A program made the translations under genes and the position numbers. From Tigriopus japonicus (lineage: Eukaryota; Arthropoda; Copepoda; Harpacticoida; Harpacticidae), in contig CM021323.1 in NCBI GenBank assembly GCA_010645155.1, forward strand, positions 7,256,250 to 7,320,249: a DNA stretch of 64,000 bases, given 5' to 3'. The notes beneath the pieces are model-generated. The model saw only the letters and a program-made list of their open reading frames with translations, ran no database searches and was not told where the DNA came from. This document shows positions 1 to 12,800 of this stretch, piece by piece. Within the stretch, counting starts at the first letter, position 1; every line of letters begins with the position of its first letter.

Positions 1-159
1 GGCGTCAATGCTCTTAATTGCTAAATTGATGTTTGCTTTGGCCATGTCCTCTCCTAAAATGCTCCTCGTTTGTAAGGCTTTGGAGGGGGGCCTTCAAGGA
101 TCTGCATTGACATCATCATGCACACCTCTCATGACTTTTTATCTCGAGCCATCAGGGGC

Positions 160-167
160 TATAAAAG
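160..167 (+). promoter_or_regulatory. TATA box of acyl-CoA synthetase gene
   Basis: The sequence TATAAAAG is seen here. A TCAGTC initiator-like motif follows at 192-197, so transcription would start near 194, about 34 bp downstream. That leaves roughly 70 nt of 5' UTR before the ATG at 264. Confidence 0.75.
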
Positions 168-263
168 TCAAAATGGGAATCCCAGAGAGCATCAGTCACC
201 GCTTCGGACTTCAAGCCTCCTCTTCCTATCAATCCTCCAGCCACCTCAAACTCAACCAACATC

Positions 264-2055
264 ATGAGTATCATCCAAAACCGAGTTCTCTATGGAGAAA
301 AACCTTTCACTCCCATCTGTGTTCCACGGGAACGGGATAACTTGATCCGACATGTTTTGGAAGCGGTTCGTCGGATCTCCGCTGAAGAGCCTGATCGCCA
401 ATGGATCACCGATGTTCTGGACTTTGCCAATCCTCGAACCCGATACATCCGGGATATCGAGCCAATGTCGGTCAAATTCGCTCAAGCTTTGGTGGCTCGA
501 GGAGTACAACCCGGTGACGTGGTCCAATTGTACTTGGAGAACAATGTGGATTACTTCCTGATCATTTTTGCGGGATGGCTTTGTGGAGCTCGAGTGAGCA
601 CCTGTGATCCAACTATCATGAGCAAGGGTATCCAACAACAACTGAAGGACGCTCAACCCAAAGTTGTGTTTTGTTGCGATAGCACCATTGAGAAGGTTGG
701 GGCCAGTTGGTCGGGAATGATGTCCTTCAACCCGAACAACTTGATCCATTGGAGCGACAAGATGTGCCAAAGCTTCTTGGAGACCCCTGAGGTGCCCCTT
801 CCCATCTTGGATAATAGTGTCGATGACACAGCCATCATCCTTTGGTCCTCTGGCACCACTGGTAAGACTTTCAAATTTAGATCTCTCTGTCACCACCGAC
901 TGTTTTACTAAGTGACTTTTATTCAATCTACAGGTGTTCCCAAGGGAATCGAATGGACTCACCGCGGTCTGATGAATTTGATGGATCCTGTGGACTTTCC
1001 TCCCTCCACCCTGTATGCCACCACCATGTTTTACCACATTGGAGGCTTCAACATCCCAATGAGTTGCTGCATCTTTGGCAATTTCCACGCCATCTTCCAT
1101 GGCAGCAACTATGATGTGCAAAGTGATGATATCTACAAAGTAGTCGACCAGGTACGTTTCCTAACTCTTTGACCTTAGCTAATAACACAAATTAACAAAT
1201 GTATTCTAATTTTAGTACAAGGTAAAGCTGATGTTGTTGGGATCCCACCATGCCATTCGATTGGCCTCCGATCGACCCAAACCTGACTACGACCTCTCCT
1301 CGGTCTTGGCCATTTCTCCCTTGGGATCAGCTGTTCCCACTACCATTGGACAAGAGCTCAAGATGAGCTTCCCCAATTGCGACGTAAGACCCTAAAACTC
1401 GCTAATACACCAACATTAATATCATATTTCAATCCTGTAATTGATATTACAGATGATTTTGTGGTACTACGGTTTGACCGAGACTGGTGCTGTCACCAAT
1501 AACATCGACAACACCAGTTTGGGACCTCTTCGTGATGGCCGAATGGTTCGTATCGTGAACCCCGAGACCAATGAGCTCTTGGGACCTTATGAGCATGGCG
1601 AGATTCAGGTCAAATCGGGCTGTATGTGCATTGGATACTTCAATCGTCCCGATTTGACCCGAGCAGCCTTTACCGAGGATGGATTTTTCCGCACTGGAGA
1701 TTTGGGGAGCTACGATGAAAATGGTCTTTTGTACTTTCACGACCGAATCAAGGACTTGATCAAGTACAAGAACATGCACGTTTACCCTGCTGATTTGGAA
1801 AACATCATCCAGTCCCATGAAGATATTGTGGAAGTGGCCATCTATGGCAAGCCCAATCCTTTGACCCAAGAGACCATTTCGGCTTTGGTCGTGTTGAGGA
1901 AGGGATCAAATTTGACTGGAGAAGAGATTCGAGAGATGGTCAATTCACAAGTTGAGGAGTTCAAGAAAATCCGGGGAGCCATCCATTTTGTGGACATTCT
2001 GCCACGGAATTTCCAAGGCAAAGTGCTCCGAAAACTGCTGCCTGCCATGTTTTAA
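264..2055 (+). CDS. Acyl-CoA synthetase / luciferase-like adenylate-forming enzyme (ANL superfamily), 528 aa, 4 exons
   Basis: Predicted to activate a carboxylic acid as acyl-AMP and transfer it to CoA. Exons are 264-861, 934-1151, 1216-1383 and 1453-2055; all junctions are GT-AG and keep one frame of 529 codons including the stop. Core motifs are present: the P-loop SSGTTGVPKG (about residues 194-203, split by intron 1), FYHIGGF, YGLTETG (about 334-340), TGD (409-411), DRIKDLIK (about 425-432) and the C-terminal GKVLRK with the expected catalytic lysine near 518. Length fits the 4-coumarate-CoA ligase/luciferase group. In the A8 loop the usual K-G-x-Q-V reads K-N-M-H-V. The protein ends in LPAMF, so it lacks a peroxisomal SKL-type signal. 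There is no signal peptide, so it is likely cytosolic. The substrate cannot be told from sequence; light emission is not implied. Confidence 0.94.
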
Positions 2056-2217
2056 CTTTATTTAGAAGTCCGAATCTCTCCTCCTCTTCTTTTTTTTTAA
2101 TGTTAATTATTGTAAACGGCTCTGCTTCATTCTTGCCAATTTGTGATCGTCCAATGCTACTAAAGATACATGTATCTCTAGCTAGAACTAACTATTTTTG
2201 GTCGGACTCCAATTGTG

Positions 2218-2223
2218 AATAAA
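2218..2223 (+). terminator. Poly(A) signal of acyl-CoA synthetase gene
   Basis: AATAAA lies 163 bp after the stop codon at 2055 and is the first canonical signal downstream. Confidence 0.6.
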
Positions 2224-5200
2224 TCCAATTTAAATCGCACAAAAATGTTTCTTGAGATGGCTTGAAGATGCGCTTTGCTATTGATTCATAGAACTGGCGA
2301 TGTCATTGGTTTGTAATTTATGGCGATCAAAGTCGAACAAGTCATGCTCCAGGATAATTGAAAATAGAATTTGGAAGGAGAGGAGCTTCAAAGACTGACT
2401 TTTTCTAGCCTTTTTACATTTTCATAGCACAATACAGTGTACAAGATATCATCTCTTTTTAAGTTTTTAGTTAGAACTGTAGGATGCCCAGAAATTGATG
2501 TTGCCTTCGGACCAATAATTTGCTTTACAACTGAAAAAATATGCAATATCGAAGTGTTTTGAAAACCCTTATCCCATTGGAACCTAGAGTTTCAAATGCA
2601 TGAAGCAATATTTGAAGGATTCAGAGCATTTTAAGCAAAGCAGGTCAAAAAGATATCTGATGTTCGTCTTGGAAGGACACTTCAATAATTACATGACCCA
2701 TGAGACATCTACTGCAAATTTTCTGACAACAAATCACTATTGCCCAGGATGCAAGAGAAACAATCTTAGAAGAGCCTTGACCTAGATTATTTAAAAAATG
2801 TGAAGCTTATTTGTGTGTATGAGTTTTCAACCTTGTGTCAAAACCCAAAGAAAGACCGAAAAAGAAAACGAAGAGCACATACCTCTATACCAAGTCAAAT
2901 GAGTTGAAGAGCTTGATACAAGAAGTCTTAAAATTGGTTCGAAATTATTTGCAACTAAAATATAATCACATCTGAAAAAGTACCTATTTTTTTACCTACA
3001 GTATTTTTACCTAGTAGGTATATTTTCCTCTAACGTGTCTTTAAGCTATTGAAAATCTGTTTTTTTTTAAATGCACCATCATTTCTTGGACAACCTGTAT
3101 TTGAACCGACGGAATTGGTTTATCAACTGAACCAAATAAGGCAGTCAAATATCGACATCATTGTCAAGAGCCTTCGAGAAAGATTTCCCTCCCTGATGAA
3201 ATTTGAATGAATGGATAGCAATTGCTAATTACTAATTACTACTTCCATCGAGTGGTTTCGAGAAAACATGCAAAGGTCAAAGGACCTCATGAACTTTGAA
3301 GAAGAGTGAAGTGAAAAGGACATCGATATTGACATTTAAGTTTTCCGAGAGATGCTCACTGAAATGACTATTGGCGGCCATTAAATGGTTTAGAGACAAC
3401 CTGAGAAAGAAGTGTGGCGGTCCAAAACAAGTTAAGAGCTTTAACGACATTCAGATTCTGACCTCATGTTGACCTCAATGCCTTTCAATGGATGGCTTTA
3501 GAAGATTAATTTTCCCTTTGACACGATCCATTTGCTTAAAGACCAAAAGGCAAGTGCCCCATCGAGCAAAGCGAGTGAGGATAAGAACATAACAGCATTC
3601 GTGTACCTCCATTAGGAGTGACACGAAAGAAAAACGAACTTTGCATCTGGAACAAGGACATGCCCCAAAATAAATCCCTCCCTCAAAAGCCTCTACTTGT
3701 CAAAAGTAACCGACGTGGGTTTTGTTTCTATTCACGGTTGTTTATTACTAGGATTTGGTCCATGGTCAAGATCCTCAAGGACAGTTTATGTAAGAAATAA
3801 GGAAAATCCAAAGGTAAAGGTTGTCTCAGACAAATAGTGCGTGGACTAAGTACCTTGTGGGTTACATGTTCACGTTTATCATACGTAACCATGCTCCTCA
3901 GTCCCAACTTCAGCCAGAACGTTTACTTTGAAATTCATCAAGGATTGGTCAAAATAAAAAGAGAAATAACAAGATTTCAATTTCTTCTATAAAACACACG
4001 GATTGAGTGGCCTCTTTGCCCTTTATTTCATTCGTCGTTGATATTTCTTTTAAAAACACCATATTGTTAGTCTCGTTTCACCATTTTTTATTTTGTCAGT
4101 GTTTCTTTTTTCTTTTAGACAGGCTAAGATATAAAATAAAATCAACAAGTGCTCATTAGAACTTACAGTTATGGGAACAATAAATGAATAAATGGAATGC
4201 TTGATTTTTTGCTCACAACCTACTGCAGCATTAGCGTGAAATTGGAGGGGAAAATGGCGTTGGTTTTTTAACTAAAGAAGAAAAGATCAATTTTGACTAA
4301 ATTTTGACCTCAATTTTGACTAAAAATAACAATTTGAAAAGATGTTTTGAGTGTAAAGGAATCACAAAAAAATCGCAAACTATTAAGTTCTGGAGAACCC
4401 TTGCAACATTACCATGAAGCATCCTTAAATAACCAGTTTTGTTGTTCGTTGAATGGACCGTTAGTACGTCTATTTGCGAAGAAAACGGATCTAAAAACCT
4501 ACATCATGCCTCCATAACTACGTTTTTCCATTTCGTAACACTGTTGAATGTTCAATCAGCATGACCTTTGCAAAAAAAAGCATGCAGACTCTGAGAGTCC
4601 TTTTCTTCGGCAAAACATTGTTTGGTATTGTATTGGTCTCAAAGCAACAAAACACCTTCAATTTCGAAACCATCTCATCTAAAAATACTGTCACCACAAT
4701 TTAGAGTTTGCAACGTTAGTGGTCTAGTTCCAAGCTACAAAGTTGGTAGAAATTTCAAGTTATTTTAGAACATCGTTGTCAAATATCATTTGTGGAAGGT
4801 TCTTTATGAATATTATTAGGGTCCAATTTTCTCCTTGAATGTTGAAAAAGCACAAGAAATGGCAATTACCATCACTTTTGGCATCCCTTCAAAGCCTAAG
4901 AGCCATGCAAAGGAGAAACTCTACATGGACTGAAAAGGTCCCTTTCCTGTTCAGCCTTTATGCTTGGCCAAGCACGTGGACATTTACTTTGCTTGCATTA
5001 AGGAGTCTGTTTGAACTCAAAGTATTGTGCTCATTTCGGTTGCTTTGACGGTGCAAGTTTGGTAGACAAATTCAATTTGCGCCTTCCATTGACCCTGAAT
5101 GAAACAAGTTCGAAGCACTGTCCAAGGTCCACTTTGGCCTTGCAATAGAAGGTGGCCAAGGCCCCAAATGACTCAAGATGTAATTTGTCGGCAATCCGAT

Positions 5201-7144
5201 AGGAGCCTTTCTCTTTGGACTTTTGGTCGGTCAAGGAGCACTTGAGCATGATGTTGTCGCAGTGCTGTCTTGGCTTCAGAAAGATGGCCTTCACCTCCCA
5301 ACAACACTATTTTGGGGCTGGCAGAGGAATTTCTATTGGGCCCTGGCAATCGTCGACTAAATGACACTACGCGTTGTTTGAACTGAACACTTTATTCCGG
5401 GTAAATTAATGAATGAATGAATGGGAAGGCCAGCAATAGTAAACCCACTTAATTTCTTTGGACTTTTCTATTGGCTTGCAAGAGCCCTTAGAAATATATT
5501 CAGCAGTTGGGTTTAGGGCGTAAGAGTAAAAATACAAGTAAAGGCCGACACGAAATTGGATCCAGATGACAATTTTGCACCCAGAATCTCGATTCCTTTG
5601 CTCATAATTTCATTTCCAAATCTGCTGAGTCTAAGGCTGAAAAAAAGTAAAAGGTTGACAATTGTCGGAAAGCGGATTGATTAGATAACAAGCTTCTGCA
5701 TTTTAGCTTAAAAAATCTTATTGCTTGATTGAGAATAGCTGCGTTGTAGTAATTTGTTCGTAACATCTAATGTATCCTCCTATGACATACTCTTCAAAAA
5801 AATGCAAAAACTCACCTGTTAATAGTTTTCTCTCTTTGAAGTCGATCTAAACATGTTTTTATTTGTTTGTTTATTAAGGAGTGAGAATTTTGGTAATTTT
5901 AATAACATATAGTTAATTGGGGATAATAAAACTATGTTCTTAAGGAAGTTAATGGGGAAAGAAAAGAAATACGTATTTAAGAGCACGAACTTTCGCCAAG
6001 AATTTAGACATGAATTTGGCGGAATTTGACAATTTCATGTCAAAAAGTGACGTTTTTGGGCCAGAAAATAGCAGCTTTTTTGGAACTATCTGCGAATTGA
6101 GTGCAGTTTTTGCCAAAAAAAATTGCAACATTATGGCTAAAGCAGCTTGCAACATTAGACAAAAAAAACAACTTTATCCCAGCCCCAGCATGGTGGACAT
6201 TTTGGCATTTTGTGTCATTCATCATTTCAGCTTTTACTTATGATTGATGTACTAACTGGTTTAAACAATGCTAAGAAGATAATTGGCTTCTCTGACATTT
6301 TCATATTTCTTGTATTGTTTGAGCAAATTTTGAGCAGTGTTAAAACATTCACTTGGCTTGGCTATGTTCATCTCAATGCCAATCATTTCTCCGATGAGTT
6401 GAAAATTTCAAACTTGATTTCTTCCTAAGAATGACTACGTCTCTTTGAATTTGGTTCAAAATAAAAAAATCCTGGATTGAGTGTATAAATCTAGAGGTTA
6501 ACAATTCAGTTGACTGCAAGGATGGAATGGTGGAACCAACGGCACACTTTTTACTTTATCTGTAGTGAAAATCTGAAAATCTAGTGCCATGGCTAACGTA
6601 TCAGATGCAAAAAGATCATAGAAACCCGTACTTTCAATTCAGATGGTTGTCACTAAAGGACCTTCTTGTCGCTTCCTTAATTGTTGTACCATTATGAGGA
6701 TCTACTAATATCTCTACTAAATACTCCAAGGCCATGGTTTTTGTCACAGAGAAACCTTTCGACTTATTCCAGAGAGGCAGAGCCCACCAAGCCATTAACA
6801 AAGAATAGCGGAAGAAAAGTGAATAACCTTCATTTTTCTGGGCACTCTTAAATATGTTTTTATCTTTTTAACATACAAAAATAAAGAAGAGTATCAAAGA
6901 GTTCACTTCACAGTATTTGGTTCCCACAAAGCGCCCTGGTTAATCAACACTCGTGAGTAGGGCCCGGAAAAAACAAAAAAAAGTTTTTGTTGTGGAACGA
7001 AACTCCTAAACGCTTTTCTTCGCAGCGCCAGCTGATGTCTGACCACCTTAATTATCAGCTGACCGTACTCCTTGAAACGTCTGGAATTTCCGCTCCACAG
7101 GAAAACAAACATTTTTACCGGGGCCTACTCATCAGTTTAAAGTT
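2224..7144. other. Intergenic region, no confident gene
   Basis: AT-rich DNA with only short, unconserved open frames. The one stretch with coding-like composition is the minus-strand segment near 5046-5297, listed separately. There is a short ATGA run near 5408-5424. Confidence 0.6.
5046..5297 (-). other. Possible unrecognised coding exon or gene remnant
   Basis: A minus-strand frame of about 84 residues with less AT-biased composition than its surroundings. It includes two cysteine pairs (HCDNIMLKC and YCKAKVDLGQC) and a Phe-rich stretch (CFELVSFRVNGRR). There is no ATG at its start, no signal peptide, and the upstream acceptor-like AG lacks a pyrimidine tract. I do not recognise the family. 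It could be an internal exon of a gene I cannot assemble, a pseudogene, or chance. Confidence 0.22.
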
Positions 7145-7794
7145 CGGTCGAATCTCGATATAAGAAATCTCAGTTTAAGAAATTTTGGCGATATAAGAAA
7201 CTTTTCCGTGCTGACCAAAATTTTACTAAATAAGAATTCCCTATATAAGAAATTTTTCATTTTTTCCACAATCTCGATTTAAGAAACATTTTCCAATATT
7301 TGGCCTATTTCTCTTGCTTAAATTTGTCACAGCACAAAACAAAAACAAAACAAAACGAAGCATTTCTAACAGGATCGATGCAGTGCTTGCATATTTTGCG
7401 CTGTTGTGCAAACAAATTTTGCGCTTTTTAGGGTGCCTTTTGCGCACTTTTTGGGCTCTCGCGCCTTGCGCCTCTTTTGAAAAACAACTTGCCCTTTTCA
7501 AGCTTCAGTCAAAGAATGAAAAAATGCATTTTGAACCCTAAAATCAATAAAAATTGTCCAACATGCCACTCAACAATAACTATTTTGATGACATTAAGTT
7601 TAAAAGAAAAATTTGTCGACAAATTTAAAAAATAATATAAACTCATTTTGCCAACAAATTTGCAATGCTTGAAAGTGAAAAAAAAAATTGTGTGTCTTCC
7701 AAAGCAAAATCTAGTGGAAATAAGCAATCCAAGGAAGTGTCATGTGAACCCAAGAAAGTCTCTCAAATTTGAAGTATTTTTTTTAATGCGTGCG

Positions 7795-8999
7795 GATTTT
7801 TTAATACCGCTACAAGGAATGGGATTCCCTGTAAAGAGAGGTAATCATTAACATAGTTTCTATAATTAATGTTTGTATGAAATTTGATCTACCAATGAGT
7901 TACTGTTGGCAGATCTGTACAACCCTTGTATAGTGGGTTGGTCAGGAATAATGTTTAAAAAATTTGTCCAATCCTGCCTTAAATGCTGTTAGAGGATCAG
8001 CTCATACATATTCCCGACGAAGGCAAATAGGCAACAAGTTGAACAATGAAGGAGCCCGATAAAGAAGAGAAGAGGACTTTATTGTTCGAACTAGCCTCGA
8101 TTCCCTTGGATTTGGAGGTGCTCTCAGAGCGCACGTAAAACCTCTACGATCGCTACAACTGATCTCAAATCCTGGGTTAGGACAGAGCCCATGAATGCTC
8201 TTGAAAACATACAGTATCAAATACCTTTCATACCTTCTCTGAGTACTGTACAACCCTAACTTTTAGAGTCTCCCCCAATACGAGAGCTCTCTCATTCCTG
8301 CGATGTTCCTGGTAAAACATCTTTGGACCTGCTCGACCTTTTGCAAACCTGCTGAACTCATTGTAACCCAAATGGGTGAGGCATATTCAAGATGCGGCTG
8401 AACAATCGAATTGTACAGAGTTAGCATCGTAATAATATCTCTGGACTTGAAAGTGCGATAGATCCAGCCACATGTTTGAAATGCCTTCCCCAATTTCAAC
8501 TGGCTATGCTCATCAAATTCCATCCCTCATGGACGATACCTGCTCAATATCACAACCTCCATTGTCTTTGAGCGGAACATCTAATTTTGACGCCCCATAT
8601 GTCATTGTACGAAATTTCATCCCGTTCAATGCCATGTTACTCTCGCCAATCCAAGAGTAGACTTACTCCAAGTACTAAACATTTTGAGTCCTGACCATTC
8701 CTTCCACAAACTAATTTTGTGTCATCAGCATATGAAGAAATACTGGCTTTTGTTCTAAGCTTCTGGAGAGGAGCAATAAAGAGAATAAACAGGAGCGGAC
8801 CTAAAATTTGAACCTTGTGGAACACCTGACTTGACATCATAGATGCCACTAAATGAACCTTCAGCCTCATGAAACTACCAATCCAATTCAGGAGCTTACC
8901 CTGGACCCCAAACTCTTTGAGTTGATCGAGCAAAAGACCATGATTTACCTTATCAAAGGCCTTGGCAAAGTAACAAAGGATTCCTCCCGACAACTTCAA
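7795..8999 (-). pseudogene. 5'-truncated non-LTR retrotransposon (LINE) reverse-transcriptase remnant
   Basis: Three minus-strand frames read in order along one broken ORF. First is the RT palm (8999-8637) with FAKAFDKVNHG, LGPLLFILFI and the catalytic YADDTKL. Next is a thumb region (8523-8263) with HLEYASPIW and a VQRCFTRNIAGM segment. Last is a C-terminal part (8253-8002) with ERYLILYVFKSIHGL and NPGFE. Frameshifts and stops separate them, so it is dead. The 3' end near 7795-7960 matches the copy at 61386-61570. The architecture is CR1/L2/Jockey-like; the exact clade is not resolved by eye. Confidence 0.85.
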
Positions 9000-9083
9000 T
9001 CCGACCCCCTGCAGGATTCGAACCTCGACCGTTTGGAGAGGCAGTTACGCCTCCTACACGCTAATACGCTCGGCTATTCTGGT
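9000..9083 (-). repeat. tRNA-derived SINE head fused to the LINE remnant
   Basis: On the minus strand this segment resembles the SINE heads at 52217-52470: CCAGAATAGCCGAGCG (A-box region), GGTTCGAATCC (B box, 9014-9024), then GGATTGAAGTTGTCGGGAGG. It runs straight into the LINE reverse-transcriptase sequence at about 8995, with no poly(A) or SINE tail between. Confidence 0.75.
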
Positions 9084-9553
9084 TAACGTCAGAAGATTTT
9101 TTGAGATGTTCCAAAAAATTAGCAAAAAAAAAACTTCGTCAGTTTGGAAGTATAGAAGGCTCAATTTTTTTAAAAAGTTGTTTGTCCCTGTATAGGTTGG
9201 ATAATATACCAATCATGATGACAACATTGTACTTTCTTCTTTCATTTTTCTGTCAAATTGTGATTGAAACATGTTCTGAAGCTTTGTAATAGAGATATAA
9301 ATGTATGCACTTGTATTGTAAATTTTTGTGTTTTAATGGCTATTTTTTAAAAGCTAAATTTTTGAGTCATTGTCGGATTTTGTAGTAATAAAAGTAAGCT
9401 TATAAGGTTATATAAAGGTGAGATTAACTCCTCTGGTAGTTTCCTTGTATTTTTTATCGTTTCTTTAGCCAATTTTCTTGAGTCTCGATATAAGAAAAAT
9501 ATAAGCAACATTTTGCCGCTGACAGAAAAGTTTCTTATATCGAGATTCGACTG

Positions 9554-9850
9554 TACATTCAAATATCTTTCGTCTGTACATCTAGTACAGATTCTGAAGT
9601 CATCAGGCTCATTTAAAAACTCTGATTTCATTTTTTGTTTTATTTGGTCAAGTCTTGTTTGTTTATACATGAACCGCACGGATCCGGTCGTTGTAATATT
9701 GCATGGTTCATGTTTTTATTCTAATAATTCTTGGATTGAAATTTGATTTCCTCAAATCAATTGTTAGTTGATCCAGTTTTTGTCCTCCTGGATTCAGAGC
9801 CCAAATTGGTGAATACACAATGTGGCTGTTCAATTAAAGAAGCTCTAAGG
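9554..9850. other. Short intergenic stretch downstream of the NRF-like gene
   Basis: This contains the probable 3' UTR of the minus-strand acyltransferase gene. A minus-strand AATAAA at 9720-9715 lies about 130 bp past its stop codon. Nothing else is recognisable. Confidence 0.5.
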
Positions 9851-12800
9851 TTATGAAGAATGTTGCTCAGACTTTTTTCGAAGAGAAAACATCCAAGAAA
9901 AAAGAAGTTTCTCCGAATTCATCAAGGGTATCTCAATCACCAAATTCATAAGGGTAGCAACCACAAGAGAAATAGCCAACGAAGCCAAGATAAGCATTGT
10001 CTGAAAGTAAGCTTAAAGTTTGAAATCACCGTAACAGGCATATAACCCATAACATCCTCACCACAAAGATTTGTGAAATGTAAATGTGGTATGTGAAGAA
10101 AGAAAGCATAACTGGAATCACCGTACAGTGACAAAGAAAGACACAATATGTCAATCGGCTTAAAGGTACAAAACCTTCCCAAGATAAAAAGGAGTTGATC
10201 CAATAACTTCCTGAAAGTACATCAAGTTATCCCTTAGAAGATTTGTCAGCTGACGTTAGTGGGATCAGAGAATCAAGCACAGATCATATAATGACTAGAT
10301 GTCGCATTGGCCCGGTCCGTCGGCGAGAGAAAAGTGACACCATTTGGCCCAGCTGCGCTAGCTTCGAAATCTCAGGGCGACCGCGTGCTCAGAAGTAACG
10401 ACGCTCGCTCGCGTCGAGAACAAAGTACGTACGGTACGTTGAGTTTGTTCAGGATTTGGCCACGCTGGCAAAATATTGAAAAGTTCGAAATTCCCACCAT
10501 TTTAGGGTGTAGTGTTATGTACCAGCTGATGAAGCAAAGTTGTCCACCTTTTTCTCGCACGAAGCGAGGTCTAGCCATTATATGGTCTGTGGAATCAAGG
10601 CTAAAATGCAAGAAACGTTTGTGCAGGGACGGTTAACTCTGTGGCCACCTTAGTGATTTTGATGGAGTTTAACTTTCCGTATTTGCTTTGTCTTGCTGAT
10701 TGTGGCGACCCTGGCGCTTGCGATAAATAAACATCACCGAAGAACGGGCCAACCACTAAGCAATCTTTCTTCAGGGTAGTCCGTAATAAGCATATCCTAG
10801 CCTTTGGCAATAATTCATGATAAAACAAGACGTCAAAGCAACTTCTTGGTTGAAATAACAGGAAAAGTAGAGGTGTCTACCCAATAATTTCTTTGATGCA
10901 ATCAATTCAGTCACTATTAGGATATGTAATGTGCGGTGGCCATCTCTTTCCCCCAACAGTGATCTCCCCCTGTAGGTTTGCACCAGGTGATCTCCGCCAA
11001 GGTTATCTCCCCCAGCACTTATCTCCACCAAGGTTAACTCCACCAACAATCAACTCCGCCAACATTGAACTCCGCCACGGTAAACTCCACCAGGGTTAAC
11101 TCCCNNNNNNNNNNNNNNNNNNNNNNNNNNNNNNNNNNNNNNNNNNNNNNNNNNNNNNNNNNNNNNNNNNNNNNNNNNNNNNNNNNNNNNNNNNNNNNNN
11201 NNNNNNNNNNNNNNNNNNNNNNNNNNNNNNNNNNNNNNNNNNNNNNNNNNNNNNNNNNNNNNNNNNNNNNNNNNNNNNNNNNNNNNNNNNNNNNNNNNNN
11301 NNNNNNNNNNNNNNNNNNNNNNNNNNNNNNNNNNNNNNNNNNNNNNNNNNNNNNNNNNNNNNNNNNNNNNNNNNNNNNNNNNNNNNNNNNNNNNNNNNNN
11401 NNNNNNNNNNNNNNNNNNNNNNNNNNNNNNNNNNNNNNNNNNNNNNNNNNNNNNNNNNNNNNNNNNNNNNNNNNNNNNNNNNNNNNNNNNNNNNNNNNNN
11501 NNNNNNNNNNNNNNNNNNNNNNNNNNNNNNNNNNNNNNNNNNNNNNNNNNNNNNNNNNNNNNNNNNNNNNNNNNNNNNNNNNNNNNNNNNNNNNNNNNNN
11601 NNNNNNNNNNNNNNNNNNNNNNNNNNNNNNNNNGTTAACCCTGGTGGAGTTTACCGTGGCGGAGTTCAATGTTGGCGGAGTTGATTGTTGGTGGAGTTAA
11701 CCTTGGTGGAGATAAGTGCTGGGGGAGTTTACCTTGGCGGAGATCACCTGGTGCAAACCTATCACTGTTGGGGGAGTTGTATGGGAACCGTAATGTGCAG
11801 TCAACGCAAGGATGATTTTTTTCAGAATAGAGCGTTCGTAACTCGAGTAAGAGAGAACCACCACTAGAAACAAAATCGTAGTTTTTTGGACAAGTCAATC
11901 ATTTTTACCAATGCTTTCTATAAGTATACCTAAAGATGTTTCCTTTAACAGTTATTTCTTAAATTTTAGTGTGTTGTTGTTGTGCTAGGAGTGGTTCTTT
12001 GTAGGACAGGGGACACTAAACACGGATGACCTTGTATAGAGATAGGTTGGGAAGGAAGATTCTTTACCCGGTAAGTCTCTACAGCTAGCAAAAATGACCC
12101 ATCCTAAAGAAAGGGCCCATCCAATTCTTGAAAAGGCGTTGAAAAAGACATTGGCCACCAAAGTTGGTGTCACACCCGTTTGCCAAATCTGATGCACGTC
12201 CACCACCCAAATAATGGACAAAGCAATAGCTGTGGATGCAATCCACAACCAATAACTTAATGCCTGCAATAAAAAATGCACTTTTAGCCCACATTGTGTC
12301 ACAATTTTGCAACACATCTTACCCAACTAATCTTCAGATTTTGTTTCTTGGTGGTGTGAAGGAGATAGCCCACCATCAATCCTAAAATGTAGGGTTGGCA
12401 TCGACACCAAGGTTTGATGTAGCTCTCTGACTGATAATCGTAGTTCATAAAACTGGAATATGAAAGATATTATTTGGGAAATGCTTCTTGTTTCTTGAGC
12501 TTAATTTGTTCTATCTTTCAGTTAATTATGATTTGATGGGAAATCAAAGAGAGCCAAGAATAAAGATCTTTCAGAATGACATTTGAACTATTTTATTTAC
12601 TTAGCATCTTCTATATTTTCGCCATCCTCCAGTCAGTAATATTCGTGCTAAAAGTGTCTTTCCACATTTAAAAACGATACACGCCAAAAAAAGAAGAAAG
12701 TTTTGAAGATGTGAAGCAAGTTTTTTGTCGGCACATTAAGTAAAAAGCTTTTTTAGAGTTTTAAACTAATACTTTTGGACCACTTTCTCATTGCGCAGGC

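Larger units (their letters stand above)
7145..9553. mobile_element. Pogo/Tigger-like (Tc1-mariner) non-autonomous element containing a nested LINE/SINE insertion
   Basis: The left end reads CGGTCGAATCTCGATATAAG and the right end is its inverse (…CTTATATCGAGATTCGACTG) followed by TA. TIRs of the form CAGT-GAA-CTCGATATAA with a TA target are typical of pogo-like elements (family knowledge). Further copies of the TCGATATAAG/TTTAAGAA motif occur inside both ends. No transposase frame is visible. The left flank is mutated, so only the right TA is clear. A LINE fragment with a SINE head (about 7795-9083) interrupts the element. Confidence 0.65.
10211..12067 (-). other. Enlarged intron 10 of the NRF-like gene
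   Basis: It separates exon 10, ending in DLPG, from exon 11, starting SYWINSFLSW. Besides the foldback element it holds a stretch richer in GC and CpG than its surroundings (about 10300-10440) with no recognisable feature, and a run of 529 undetermined bases. Confidence 0.8.

Noticed and set aside
252..1121. 289-codon minus-strand frame
   Set aside because: Antisense shadow of the acyl-CoA synthetase exons; it crosses their introns and has no recognisable domain.
11034..11700. Open frames spanning the N run
   Set aside because: They exist only because undetermined bases contain no stop codons.
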